Counted from the stretch's first letter, positions 15,488-24,022 are shown. The stretch: DNA of 29,442 bases from an uncultured Lachnospiraceae bacterium (GCA_934437985.1 CAKSBI010000030.1:1-29442), one strand, 5' to 3'. The notes: generated from the letters alone by a model not told the origin. Translations and numbers: made by a program.

Positions 15488-17284
15488 ATGGGAAGATATG
15501 AGAATGCACTGAAGTATGTTCAATTAAGGAGCATGATTGAAGAGAAGAAGTTTGAGGAAGCACTTCAGATAGCAGAACAGCTTGAGATGGGAAGGATAAA
15601 GGACGTTTCCGAGCTTAAGCTTATAGCTGATGTCTACAGAAAGTGTGGAAAATATGATCGGGCAAAAGAATTGTACTATGTTATTTACCAGGAGCATAAG
15701 ATCAGAAAGAATCTCTATACCCTTATAATGATATGCCTTAAGGACAAAAGCTTTGATGAGGCTGAAGGGCTGTTTAAGGAATATATTACAATAGATAAAG
15801 ACAGTATTTTCAGATATATACTCAGATATAGAATTGATAAGAGCAGGAACACGGACATTAATATGGTAATAAAGGATCTTGAGGACATAAAAAAAGCATT
15901 CTACATGGAAGACTGGGGCTATGAACTGGCAAGGATGTACCATAAAGCGGGCAGAATAGATGACTGTCTTGCAGAATGTGATGATTTGATATTGTGGTTC
16001 GGGGGAGGTGAAGTTGTCGAGAAGGCCAGGCTTCTTAAGATGCATTATGATGAAAATATTGAGGAAGACATACTGAATACTCTTCAGAACAGCATAGGAA
16101 ATGATATAAGCAGATATATGGATACCGATGATGAAAAAGCCGAAAAATCCGATGAAGAGGAAGTAGATAGCCGGGTAACTCCGGTTAACCGGGAAGAATT
16201 GGATGAACAGCAGGAATATCCGGATGTCTGTAATGAGGAAAATTATATCAAACTAGATATAAAGCCAGGTATAAAATCATGGTCTGACAGTATATACAAT
16301 GACACTTATAATGAGAAGCTTAAGAATGATGCATTAAGTGAAGCAGCAGGATTTAAGAATGTTATGATGGAAGCTGCCAGGGCAAATCAACAGGAAGTTG
16401 AAGTGGTGACCATAGGCGGAGATGAACCGGAAGCCGGGACGGCAGCCACAGGCAGGGATGAACAGGAAGCCGGGGCAGCAGCCACAGGCAGGGATGAACA
16501 GGAAGCCGGGGCAGCAGCCACAGGCAGGGATGAACAGGAGACCGGGGCAGCGGTCACAGGCATAGATGAACAGGAAGCCGGGACGGCAGCCACAGGCAGA
16601 GATGAACCGGAAGCCGGGGCAGCAGCCACAGGCAGGGATGAACAGGAGACCGGGGCAGCAGCCACAGGCAGGGATGAACAGGAAGCCGGGGCAGCAGCCA
16701 CAGGCAGGGATAAGCCGGAAGCAACAGTGCAGTCAGGGATTGACGGCAGTTTGGATATTGATGACGGTTCAGCACAGGGTGACAGGACGGAAGGTGAGAA
16801 TGCCGGGACAGGGTCAGCCGCTGCAGATGGACATACAGAGTTTGTTCTCTCAAAATATGGTTCAAGATTCAATTATATAGATGCTGAGGAATTGTATAAC
16901 AGAATGGATATTGGTATCCATGCGCCTGCTAATTATGTAATAGCACTTGGCAATAGTGACAGTGCCAGTGATATTGTCCGCGAGATTGCCCAAAAGGTAA
17001 AAGCACATGGTTATCTCCGTAATCCAAAGATTGCAAGAATATCTGCATCAAAGCTTAACAATATAAGGTTATATGACCAGATAGAGGAGCTGCTTGGAAC
17101 GTGTATGCTGATAGAAAATGCCTCTGAAATGTCATCAAAGACCGTAAATGTTATAATTAAAATAATGGATGCACATGCATCAGAGGTTGTTATGATATTT
17201 GTTGATGAAGAGGAAAAAATATCAAGGTTTATGCTAAAAGAGCCTATTCTATGCAACCAGATCGATAACTTTGTATTGAAATAA
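15488..17284 (+). CDS. TPR protein with tandem repeats and a pseudo-AAA+ domain
   Basis: A 598-residue protein with three parts. Residues about 5-200 are TPR-like helical repeats (KFEEALQIAEQLEMG, KYDRAKELYYVIYQ, SFDEAEGLFKEYI). Residues 310-415 are a tandem 12-mer repeat, GRDEQEAGAAAT-type. Residues about 450-598 align by eye with the CbxX/CfqX/SpoVK AAA+ domain: DIVREIAQKVKAHGYL corresponds to helix 1, the ARISASKL segment to the next strand, and VVMIFVDEEEKISRFM to the sensor-1 region. The Walker A slot reads GNSDSASD (488-495, no Lys) and Walker B reads MLIEN (540-544, Asp-Glu lost), so ATP hydrolysis is not expected. I chose ATG at 15488 (GAGGGG 10 nt before). It is in an operon with the preceding gene. 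Confidence 0.75.
   Translation: MGRYENALKYVQLRSMIEEKKFEEALQIAEQLEMGRIKDVSELKLIADVYRKCGKYDRAKELYYVIYQEHKIRKNLYTLIMICLKDKSFDEAEGLFKEYITIDKDSIFRYILRYRIDKSRNTDINMVIKDLEDIKKAFYMEDWGYELARMYHKAGRIDDCLAECDDLILWFGGGEVVEKARLLKMHYDENIEEDILNTLQNSIGNDISRYMDTDDEKAEKSDEEEVDSRVTPVNREELDEQQEYPDVCNEENYIKLDIKPGIKSWSDSIYNDTYNEKLKNDALSEAAGFKNVMMEAARANQQEVEVVTIGGDEPEAGTAATGRDEQEAGAAATGRDEQEAGAAATGRDEQETGAAVTGIDEQEAGTAATGRDEPEAGAAATGRDEQETGAAATGRDEQEAGAAATGRDKPEATVQSGIDGSLDIDDGSAQGDRTEGENAGTGSAAADGHTEFVLSKYGSRFNYIDAEELYNRMDIGIHAPANYVIALGNSDSASDIVREIAQKVKAHGYLRNPKIARISASKLNNIRLYDQIEELLGTCMLIENASEMSSKTVNVIIKIMDAHASEVVMIFVDEEEKISRFMLKEPILCNQIDNFVLK
16415..16732 (+). repeat. 36-bp tandem repeat, eight full units plus a partial ninth, in coding DNA
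   Basis: Units start at 16415, 16451, 16487, 16523, 16559, 16595, 16631 and 16667, with a partial ninth at 16703. Each encodes G-x-D-E/K-Q/P-E-A/T-G-A/T-A-A/V-T. Several units are nearly identical in DNA, implying recent expansion or ongoing homogenisation. The unit is a multiple of three, so copy-number change keeps the frame. Confidence 0.92.
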
Positions 17285-17379
17285 ATTACCGGTATATGCA
17301 GATGTACGGATGTATAGTGATATAAAACATTATAGTATATGCACATTATATATGCAGTGGGTTATGCAATTATATTATT

Positions 17380-17459
17380 GATGATTATATTGTTAAGATT
17401 GGCAATTGACTGATAATTATATAGTGTTAAGATGGATGATTATATGGTGTTAAAATTGA
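17380..17459. repeat. Three imperfect copies of an AT-rich repeat
   Basis: GATGATTATATTGTTAAGATT (17380), TGATAATTATATAGTGTTAA (17411) and GATGATTATATGGTGTTAAA (17435) are degenerate direct repeats of 21-25 nt, spaced 24-31 nt. They lie in the non-coding stretch between the TPR gene and the palindromic terminator. Confidence 0.55.
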
Positions 17460-17497
17460 TTAAGGAACTTCATATGAAGTTCCTTAATCAATTTTAA
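17450..17497. terminator. 48-nt perfect palindrome, bidirectional terminator
   Basis: A perfect palindrome centred on CATATG between 17473 and 17474: one arm starts TTAAAATTGATTAAGGAACT and the other is its exact complement. The A/T ends supply a U run in both directions. It separates the plus-strand TPR gene from the minus-strand Ig-like gene. The last three sense codons and stop of the Ig-like gene lie inside the stem. Confidence 0.8.
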
Positions 17498-17828
17498 ACC
17501 GTACTTTGATGGGATTCTTAAGATAGTTACCACCGGCAGAACGGACTCTGGTTGTTACGTTGAGAACATATTCTTCTTCCGAGGAATATGCATCTGTTGG
17601 TTCTACTTCGATCTCATTAGTTTCGCTGTTATATCTGATATTGGTAGGCAAAGGTATATCATTAGTTGTCATTACATACAGATTATTGTTGTTAACAGTT
17701 CTGGGGTCAAGTGGTATATTGAACTTAACTTTCCATACGAACTTCCCGGTACGGAACTTGAGTCTCTGATGAACCTTATTCTGAACGGATTCATCTACGT
17801 TCAAAATATCAAGATAATCACGAGCCAT
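17484..17828 (-). CDS. Small cytosolic protein with an SbsA-type Ig-like domain
   Basis: A 114-residue protein. After a short N-terminal helix (MARDYLDILNVDESVQNKVH) the rest reads as one bacterial Ig-like domain of the SbsA type: FVWKVKFNIPLDPRTVNNNN, then YNSETNEIEVEPTDAYSSEE and YVLNVTTRVRSAGGNYLKNP, ending in VRFKID. This pattern (F/W-x-V-x-F-x-P-x-D-P-x-T-V-N...) is common in large surface proteins. Here the domain stands alone, with no signal peptide, anchor or repeat. I chose ATG at 17828 (GGAGG 9 nt before); ATG 17834 is only 3 nt from the ribosome site. A consensus promoter lies upstream. Function is unknown. Confidence 0.7.
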   Translation of the reverse strand: MARDYLDILNVDESVQNKVHQRLKFRTGKFVWKVKFNIPLDPRTVNNNNLYVMTTNDIPLPTNIRYNSETNEIEVEPTDAYSSEEEYVLNVTTRVRSAGGNYLKNPIKVRFKID

Positions 17829-17855
17829 TGACATTTACCTCCTTGTAATAATAAT

Positions 17856-17884
17856 ATTATAATAAAAAAAAGGTAAAATTTCAA
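17856..17884 (-). promoter_or_regulatory. Promoter of the Ig-like gene
   Basis: On the minus strand TTGAAA (17884-17879) and TATAAT (17861-17856) are separated by 17 nt, 28 nt upstream of the ATG. The spacer contains an eight-T run. Confidence 0.65.
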
Positions 17885-17936
17885 GAATTATTGTGAAACA
17901 ATCAAAAAAATGGGATGTTCTGTATTAAAAAAAGGC

Positions 17937-17965
17937 TTTAATAAATTATGGATTTATGCTATACT
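17937..17965 (+). promoter_or_regulatory. Probable murA promoter
   Basis: TTTAAT at 17937 and TATACT at 17960 are separated by 17 nt, 55 nt before the murA ATG. The -10 is good; the -35 is weak. Confidence 0.45.
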
Positions 17966-18020
17966 ACAAGCATCGTAAAATTGAATGACAAAAATTTGAC
18001 ATATTTTTAAGAGGTGTCTT

Positions 18021-19322
18021 ATGGATCAGTATATTATTAAGGGTGGAAAGCCGCTTGTGGGAGAGGTAGATATTGAGGGCGCTAAGAATGCGGCTCTTGG
18101 TATTCTTGCAGGTGCAGTTATGGCTGATGAACCCGTTGTTATAGAGAATATTCCGGACGTTAATGATGTTAACGTTCTTCTTGAGGCTATTGCCGGTATC
18201 GGAGCGATTGTTGACAGGATTGACAGACATACAGTCAGAATTAACGGAGCAACTATTAATTCAGTATATATTGATTATGATTATATAAGAAAGATCAGGG
18301 GTTCTTATTATTTTCTCGGTGCATTGCTTGGCAAGTTCGGGGAAGCACAGGTTGCCCTTCCGGGTGGCTGTAATATAGGAAGCCGTCCTATTGACCAGCA
18401 TAAAAAGGGATTTGAGAGACTTGGTGCTACTGTCAGGATAGAGCAGGGCGGAATTGTTAATGCATATGCAGAAGAGCTTATTGGCAGCCACATTTATCTT
18501 GATGTGGTTTCTGTTGGTGCTACAATTAATATTATGCTTGCAGCATGCAGGGCAAAAGGTAAGACTATTATTGAGAACTCGGCAAAGGAACCGCACATTG
18601 TTGATGTTGCCAATTTCCTTAACAGCATGGGCGCTGATATTAAAGGTGCAGGTACTGATGTTATAAGGATTAAAGGTGTGGAGAGCCTTCATGGAAGTGA
18701 GTATTCCATTATACCCGACCAGATAGAAGCAGGTACTTTTATGGTTGCGGCAGCAGCTACAAAAGGTGACGTACTTATTAAGAATGTTATACCGAAGCAT
18801 CTTGATGCGATATCAGCCAAGCTTATAGAGATTGGCTGTGAGGTTGAGGAGTTTGATGATGCAGTAAGGGTAGTGGCTAACAAGAGACTTAGCCATACCA
18901 ATGTCAAGACGCTTCCGTATCCGGGATTTCCGACAGATATGCAGCCACAGATAGCAACTCTTCTTGCATTGTCTGAGGGAACCAGTGTTGTTACGGAGAG
19001 TATATTTGAGAACCGTTTTAAGTATGTGGATGAGCTTGCAAGGATGGGTGCAGATATCAAGGTAGAAGGTAATATGGCTGTTATTAACGGTGTTGACAGG
19101 TTTATGGGGGCTGCGGTGAGTTCACCGGATCTTCGTGCAGGGGCGGCACTTGTTATTGCAGGTCTTGTTGCAGAAGGATATACTATACTTGACCAGATCC
19201 AGTATATAGAACGTGGTTATGAACGTTTCCCTGAAAAGATGGTTTCCCTTGGAGCAAGTATGGAGAAGATTGATATTAATGATGAGAGAGCTTTAAAAAA
19301 GTTTAAGTTTAGGGCAGGCTGA
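18021..19322 (+). CDS. murA: UDP-N-acetylglucosamine 1-carboxyvinyltransferase
   Basis: MurA transfers enolpyruvate from PEP to UDP-GlcNAc, the first committed step of peptidoglycan synthesis, in the cytosol. The 433-residue length is typical. Signatures seen are GAKNAALG (K22-N23, substrate binding), the IRGSYYFLGALLG helix near 92-104 and the active-site loop LPGGCNIGSRP with catalytic C117 (fosfomycin target). The conserved YPGFPTDMQPQ and AGAALVIAGL follow toward the C-terminus. The Cys form suggests fosfomycin sensitivity at the target level. AGAGGTG precedes the ATG. Clostridia often carry two murA paralogues; I cannot tell which this is. Confidence 0.96.
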   Translation: MDQYIIKGGKPLVGEVDIEGAKNAALGILAGAVMADEPVVIENIPDVNDVNVLLEAIAGIGAIVDRIDRHTVRINGATINSVYIDYDYIRKIRGSYYFLGALLGKFGEAQVALPGGCNIGSRPIDQHKKGFERLGATVRIEQGGIVNAYAEELIGSHIYLDVVSVGATINIMLAACRAKGKTIIENSAKEPHIVDVANFLNSMGADIKGAGTDVIRIKGVESLHGSEYSIIPDQIEAGTFMVAAAATKGDVLIKNVIPKHLDAISAKLIEIGCEVEEFDDAVRVVANKRLSHTNVKTLPYPGFPTDMQPQIATLLALSEGTSVVTESIFENRFKYVDELARMGADIKVEGNMAVINGVDRFMGAAVSSPDLRAGAALVIAGLVAEGYTILDQIQYIERGYERFPEKMVSLGASMEKIDINDERALKKFKFRAG

Positions 19323-19396
19323 TAATCCGGGGCGCACCTGGGCGTATCGGTCATATACTATATAGATGAAATATTAATACGGAGGAATAAGTTACG

Positions 19397-20659
19397 ATGA
19401 GAGATGAGACGATTTGTCTTCATACAGGGTATGAACCTGAAGATGGGGCACCGGGGGTTATGCCTATAGTCCAGAGCACAACATATCGATTCAAGTCAAC
19501 GGAGCATATTGGTGATCTGTTTAACCTGCCTAATGAATGCATGTATTCACGGTTTGCTAATCCTACAGTTGATGCGGTTGAAAAGAAGATTGCGGCACTG
19601 GAGGGTGGTGTAGGTGCCATGTGTACATGTGCGGGTCAGGCAGCTTCTTTGTTTTCGATACTGAATCTGTGTTCAGCAGGTGACAGCTTTATAAGTACAT
19701 CAACTATATATGGTGGAACTGTTAACCTATTTGCAGTGACACTTAAAAAGCTGGGAATTGAATGTATATTTGTTGATCCCGAAGCAACTGATGAGGAACT
19801 CCAGGCGGCCGTTAGGCCTAATACTAAGGCTGTTTTTGGTGAGACACTTGCTAATCCGGCACTTACCGTATTTGATATTGAGAGGTTTGCGGATTTTGCA
19901 CATAAGAATAATATTCCGCTTATCGTAGATAATACATTTGCAACACCAATACTGTGTAAGCCGATAAGCTTTGGCGCTGATATTGTAGTACATTCTACCT
20001 CTAAGTATATGGACGGACATGCGCTCCAGATAGGCGGAGTAATTGTTGATGGTGGTAACTTTGACTGGACTAATGGTAAGTTTCCCGATTTTACTGAACC
20101 GGATGAGTCTTATCATGGGATTGTATATACAGAGACATTTGGTAATATGGCATATATTATCAAGGCAAGGATGCAGCTTATGAGGGATATCGGAGCGTAT
20201 CCGGCTGCCAATTCAGCATTTTTACTTAATCTTGGACTTGAGACATTGCCTATAAGAATGGAGAGATATTGCAGTAATGCTATGAAGGTAGCGCAGTATT
20301 TTAAGGAGTCAGATAAGATTGAGAAGGTTACATACCCGGGACTTCCGGATGATCCTAATCATGAACGTGCAATGAAGTATCTGCCTGATGGAACAAGTGG
20401 TGTAATTTCTTTCAGGATCAAGGGTGGCAAGGCAGCTGCAGTTAAGTTTATGGATGGGCTTAAGCTCGCAAGTAAAGAGGTTCATGTGGCCGACATAAGA
20501 ACATGTGTTCTGCATCCGGCTACAGCAACACACAGACAGCTTACAGACGAACAGCTTATTGCATGTGGTGTTGATCCGGGACTTATCCGCTTCTCTGTAG
20601 GACTTGAGAATGTTGATGATATTATTGAAGATATAGACCAGAGTCTGAAGAATATGTAA
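19397..20659 (+). CDS. metY: O-acetylhomoserine (thiol)-lyase / sulfhydrylase
   Basis: A 420-residue PLP enzyme of the Cys/Met metabolism family. It would make homocysteine (or methionine) from O-acetylhomoserine and sulfide or thiol, feeding methionine to metK in this window. Signatures: the N-terminal RFANPT, GGVGAMCTCAGQAA, the PLP aspartate region IVDNTFATP, and the PLP lysine K203 in VVHSTSKYMDGH. The long insert after the lysine (VDGGNFDWTNGKFPDF) and the length of about 420-430 favour O-acetylhomoserine sulfhydrylase over cystathionine gamma-synthase (about 380-390). GGAGG precedes the ATG. It lies 74 nt after murA without an obvious terminator. Confidence 0.92.
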   Translation: MRDETICLHTGYEPEDGAPGVMPIVQSTTYRFKSTEHIGDLFNLPNECMYSRFANPTVDAVEKKIAALEGGVGAMCTCAGQAASLFSILNLCSAGDSFISTSTIYGGTVNLFAVTLKKLGIECIFVDPEATDEELQAAVRPNTKAVFGETLANPALTVFDIERFADFAHKNNIPLIVDNTFATPILCKPISFGADIVVHSTSKYMDGHALQIGGVIVDGGNFDWTNGKFPDFTEPDESYHGIVYTETFGNMAYIIKARMQLMRDIGAYPAANSAFLLNLGLETLPIRMERYCSNAMKVAQYFKESDKIEKVTYPGLPDDPNHERAMKYLPDGTSGVISFRIKGGKAAAVKFMDGLKLASKEVHVADIRTCVLHPATATHRQLTDEQLIACGVDPGLIRFSVGLENVDDIIEDIDQSLKNM

Positions 20660-20770
20660 GCTTATCGGTATAAGCAGCCTGGCGGCTTATGTATTACCGG
20701 TTATAAGTGGGAAACCAAAGCAGATTGAGAATATCAGCTTGATTAATAATATGCAGGAAGGATAATTAAG

Positions 20771-22210
20771 ATGGCTAAAGAGAAGAAGTTAGTAGAAGCT
20801 ATTACTCCGATGGATGAGGATTTTGCAAAATGGTATACGGATGTTGTTAAGAATGCAGAGCTTATTGAGTATTCAGGAATTAAGGGATGCATGATCTTAA
20901 GACCAAATGGATATGCAATCTGGGAGAATATCCAGAAGGAGTTAGACAGAAGATTTAAAGAGACAGGCGTTGAGAATGTATATATGCCTATGTTCATTCC
21001 GGAGAGTCTTCTCCAGAAAGAAAAGGAGCATGTTGAGGGATTTGCCCCGGAGGTTGCGTGGGTTACCCATGGCGGCAGTGAGCAGCTTGCAGAGAGACTT
21101 TGTGTAAGGCCTACATCAGAGACGTTGTTCTGTGATCTCTATTCTAATATTGTGCAGTCTTACCGTGACCTGCCAAAGGTTTATAACCAGTGGTGTTCAG
21201 TTGTAAGATGGGAGAAGACTACAAGACCTTTCCTTCGTACAGCGGAGTTCTTATGGCAGGAGGGCCATACAGCCCATGCTACAGCTGAGGAAGCAGAAGA
21301 GAGAACCATCCAGATGCTTAATGTATATGCAGATTTCTGCGAGCAGGTTCTTGCAATCCCGCTTCTTAAGGGACGTAAGACAGATAAAGAGAAGTTTGCC
21401 GGTGCTAAGGCAACATATACAATTGAGGCCATGATGCATGATGGCAAGGCACTTCAGTCAGGAACAAGCCATAACTTTGGTGATGGATTTGCCAGGGCAT
21501 TTGGTATTCAGTATACAGATAAGGACAATTCCCTTCAGTATGTCCACCAGACATCATGGGGAATGTCTACAAGAATTATCGGAGCCATTATTATGGTTCA
21601 TGGTGATGATTCAGGACTTGTTCTTCCACCACGTATTGCGCCTACACAGGCAGTTGTAGTTCCGATCGCAATGCATAAGGAGGGTGTACTTGAAGAGGCT
21701 TCAAAGCTTAAGGACGCAATTGCAGCAGCAGGTATAAGGGTTAAGCTCGATGATTCAGACAAGAGCCCGGGATGGAAGTTCTCGGAGCAGGAGATCCTTG
21801 GAATACCTGCACGTATTGAGATTGGCCCTAAGGATATTGAGGCCGGCCAGTGCGTAATCGTCCGTCGTGATAACCGTGAAAAGACTGTAGTAGCTATTGG
21901 GGATGCGGCAGCGAAGCTTCAGGAGATTCTTGATGCAGAGCATAATGATATGTTTGAGCGTGCCAGAAAGCATCTGTATGACAATCTCTTTGAGGCTGTT
22001 GATTATGAGACATTCAAGGATACAATTGCTAACAAACCCGGCTTTGTTAAGGCTATGTGGTGTGGGGATCTTGCATGTGAGATGAAGATTAAAGAAGATA
22101 CAACGGCAACATCACGCTGCATGCCATTTGAACAGGAGAAGCTTTCCGATGTATGTGTGTGCTGTGGAAAGCCTGCTAAGACGATGGTATACTGGGGTAA
22201 AGCATATTAA
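20771..22210 (+). CDS. proS: Prolyl-tRNA synthetase, short (archaeal/eukaryote-like) type
   Basis: Charges tRNA-Pro. The 479-residue protein is of the short ProS type without the editing insertion found in E. coli-type enzymes. Class II motifs are evident: [14 protein letters not shown] (motif 1 region), [10 protein letters not shown] and [20 protein letters not shown] (motif 2), and [20 protein letters not shown] with LPPRIAPTQ (motif 3). An anticodon-binding domain follows. The C-terminal extension has Cys residues (GDLACEM, SRC, VCVCCGK) forming the zinc-like domain, and ends in Tyr, as usual in this type. AGGAAGG precedes the ATG. No T-box leader fits in the 111 nt upstream. Confidence 0.97.
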   Translation: MAKEKKLVEAITPMDEDFAKWYTDVVKNAELIEYSGIKGCMILRPNGYAIWENIQKELDRRFKETGVENVYMPMFIPESLLQKEKEHVEGFAPEVAWVTHGGSEQLAERLCVRPTSETLFCDLYSNIVQSYRDLPKVYNQWCSVVRWEKTTRPFLRTAEFLWQEGHTAHATAEEAEERTIQMLNVYADFCEQVLAIPLLKGRKTDKEKFAGAKATYTIEAMMHDGKALQSGTSHNFGDGFARAFGIQYTDKDNSLQYVHQTSWGMSTRIIGAIIMVHGDDSGLVLPPRIAPTQAVVVPIAMHKEGVLEEASKLKDAIAAAGIRVKLDDSDKSPGWKFSEQEILGIPARIEIGPKDIEAGQCVIVRRDNREKTVVAIGDAAAKLQEILDAEHNDMFERARKHLYDNLFEAVDYETFKDTIANKPGFVKAMWCGDLACEMKIKEDTTATSRCMPFEQEKLSDVCVCCGKPAKTMVYWGKAY

Positions 22211-22230
22211 TCTGATAACATTGAAACTGC

Positions 22231-22271
22231 ATGGAAGGGCATTAGTATGTTGTGTCCTTCCATATTTTGTT
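22231..22271 (+). terminator. Terminator after proS
   Basis: ATGGAAGG (22231-22238) pairs with CCTTCCAT (22256-22263) across a 17-nt loop and is followed by ATTTTGTTT. It lies 21 nt beyond the proS stop. Confidence 0.65.
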
Positions 22272-22282
22272 TAATCAGCTTC

Positions 22283-22305
22283 CACAGACACCGGATATGT
22301 CTGTG
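22283..22305 (+). promoter_or_regulatory. Hairpin in the leader of the mannosyltransferase gene
   Basis: CACAGACA, a 7-nt loop and TGTCTGTG form a perfect 8-bp stem, 35 nt upstream of the mannosyltransferase ATG. No U tract follows. It may be an operator or RNA element, or simply extend the proS terminator region. Confidence 0.4.
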
Positions 22306-22340
22306 TGAGAAGGTATGTTTGTTAATTGAGGGAGGAGTAT

Positions 22341-23645
22341 ATGGAAGTACTGTTTGGAGGACTGGCAATCATATTGTCAGTAGTAGTGGGGTTAATTATA
22401 TTTGCAAGGTTATTTGATGTCAGGGTTCCGGGGTTGTCTTTTATAACTGCCGGTTCATCAGATTATGCAGGATATGTTCCTGACCGTAATGATATATATG
22501 ATGTGGCATGGCAGGCGTTGTTTTTTAGAATCGTTATGCATTTTGTGTCATATCTGATGTTAAGGCTTGTGTATATGGATGGTGGCCAGACCTATCTGCA
22601 GTGGTGGACCAAATGGGATGCGACTAATTACATAGGTATTGCTACAGGCGGATATAATGAGATTACAATTAATGATGTATATCTACTTGGCAATGATGTG
22701 CCACAAACACTTGTATTTTTCCCTTTATATCCATTTTTGATATATTTGTTTGCATTTGTATTACGTAATGTATATCTGTCAGCACTCGTTGTATCGACAG
22801 TGTGCTTTGTTATTGGATGTGTATTCTTATACATGGCTGTTGCAGAAAAATATGGCGACAGTATTGCAAGAAAGACGGTTATCTTAATATCTGTATTTCC
22901 ATTTTCATTCTTCTTTGGCGGAATGCTTCCTGAGAGTACATTTTTGCTGTTTACGGCGATGTGTATGTATTTTTCAATCAAAAGAAAGTGGCTGCCTGCA
23001 GGGCTGGCAGGAATGCTGTGCGGACTTACAAGGCTGCAGGGTATTATTATAATGGGCTTCATTGGACTGGAGTGGATGGAAGCTGAGGATATTGTCGGTA
23101 AGATAAAACATAAAGAATGGAAAAATATGTTAAGTTCTTTTAAACCTCTTCCGCTTATATTATTACCTTTGTTTGGACCAATAATTTATATGGTTATTAA
23201 TTACGTGTATACAGGCGATTGTCTGTATTTTATGAAGCTCCAGCAATATGTCTGGGGGCATTCATTTGCGGATGTATTCCACTCGGTCCATAATATCACT
23301 GCGTCGTTAATCGCAGACTATTCTGATGACCGGAGGCTTATTCTTTCGGTATGGTTTCCACAGCTGTTTTTATTCTTTGCCACACTGCTTGTTATACTAT
23401 TTACATTTAAAAGACATAGCAACAGCATGAATATATATCTCTTTGTATATCTTGTTATAAGCTATGGGGCTGACCATATGGTCAGCGGCGGCAGATATAT
23501 GAGTACTGCGGTTCCATTGTTTATAATGCTGGCTGAGATATGTGAACGCAGGAAGAATGTATTTAAGTGGCTGGTGGTTATCGGTCTGGGTCTGTTTATT
23601 ATATTTATGGGATGCCATACCAATGGATTTAACATGGTGACCTGA
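22341..23645 (+). CDS. PIG-V-like mannosyltransferase family membrane protein
   Basis: A 434-residue polytopic GT-C-type membrane protein with about ten hydrophobic segments. The first extracytoplasmic loop has WWTKWDATNYIGIATGGY (D93), the acidic catalytic loop typical of PIG-V (GPI mannosyltransferase 2) relatives in bacteria. VFFPLYPFLIYLF then matches the conserved FFPxYP motif, and ISVFPFSFFFGGMLPESTFL is typical of the family. Bacterial members transfer a lipid-linked sugar in envelope glycan assembly; donor and acceptor here are unknown. I chose ATG at 22341 (GGGAGG 5 nt before) over the in-frame TTG at 22326. It stands alone, between the proS terminator and the convergent DUF4250 gene. 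Confidence 0.82.
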   Translation: MEVLFGGLAIILSVVVGLIIFARLFDVRVPGLSFITAGSSDYAGYVPDRNDIYDVAWQALFFRIVMHFVSYLMLRLVYMDGGQTYLQWWTKWDATNYIGIATGGYNEITINDVYLLGNDVPQTLVFFPLYPFLIYLFAFVLRNVYLSALVVSTVCFVIGCVFLYMAVAEKYGDSIARKTVILISVFPFSFFFGGMLPESTFLLFTAMCMYFSIKRKWLPAGLAGMLCGLTRLQGIIIMGFIGLEWMEAEDIVGKIKHKEWKNMLSSFKPLPLILLPLFGPIIYMVINYVYTGDCLYFMKLQQYVWGHSFADVFHSVHNITASLIADYSDDRRLILSVWFPQLFLFFATLLVILFTFKRHSNSMNIYLFVYLVISYGADHMVSGGRYMSTAVPLFIMLAEICERRKNVFKWLVVIGLGLFIIFMGCHTNGFNMVT

Positions 23646-23676
23646 TAATGTGGGGCAATGGACAGGTCAAAGGCTG

Positions 23677-23853
23677 TCATACAAATTGGTTGCGCTCCCT
23701 GTTGTAGTGATAATCAATTGCTGCAAGCTTAGAGGTTATCTCATCTGCGGATACATCAAGTGTAATACACAACTCGGAAAGATCAGGATAGTTATCCCTA
23801 AGCTGAGTGTTGACGAAGCTAAGCAGCATGACCGGATCATTTGGAATATTCAT
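23677..23853 (-). CDS. DUF4250 small protein
   Basis: A 58-residue protein starting MNIPNDPVMLLSFVNTQLRD and ending NRERNQFV. I recognise the pattern NIPxDPxMLLSxVNxxLRDxYxxLxxLC...IDYxYxxxxNQFV as DUF4250, a short Firmicutes family of unknown function whose members are close to this length. GGAGAG lies 6 nt before the ATG. The helical middle (LSELCITLDVSADEITSKLA) resembles a helix-turn-helix-like fold, but no function is shown. An overlapping plus-strand frame (23650-23994) lacks a ribosome site and is rejected. The gene converges with the mannosyltransferase and diverges from the germination gene. Confidence 0.85.
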   Translation of the reverse strand: MNIPNDPVMLLSFVNTQLRDNYPDLSELCITLDVSADEITSKLAAIDYHYNRERNQFV

Positions 23854-24022
23854 TTTAAGCTCTCCTTTTTTATGATGTTGGGGGCATATGATGCCTGCGG
23901 ATTGTTACGTGTTGTGCACTCTCACAATCCTGCATATTATAATACCACATTTTTGCGGTCTGTCATCATTTTATCTGAAATAACAGATATATGATAAAGT
24001 GGTTAATATAGAAAATTCTGCA

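Noticed and set aside
16415..16732. Regular 36-bp repeats as a possible CRISPR array
   Set aside because: The units are directly adjacent with no spacers, stay in frame and lie inside a long coding region; no cas genes are present.
16387..16872. Opposite-strand open frame of 161 codons over the repeats
   Set aside because: It is a by-product of the repeat on the coding strand: a Pro/Ala/Ser/Cys repeat without a ribosome site.
20660..20770. T-box leader before proS
   Set aside because: Only 111 nt are available; no T-box sequence or terminator/antiterminator pair with a U run is seen.
23650..23994. Plus-strand open frame opposite the DUF4250 gene
   Set aside because: It has no ribosome site and low-quality composition, while the minus-strand frame matches a known small family.
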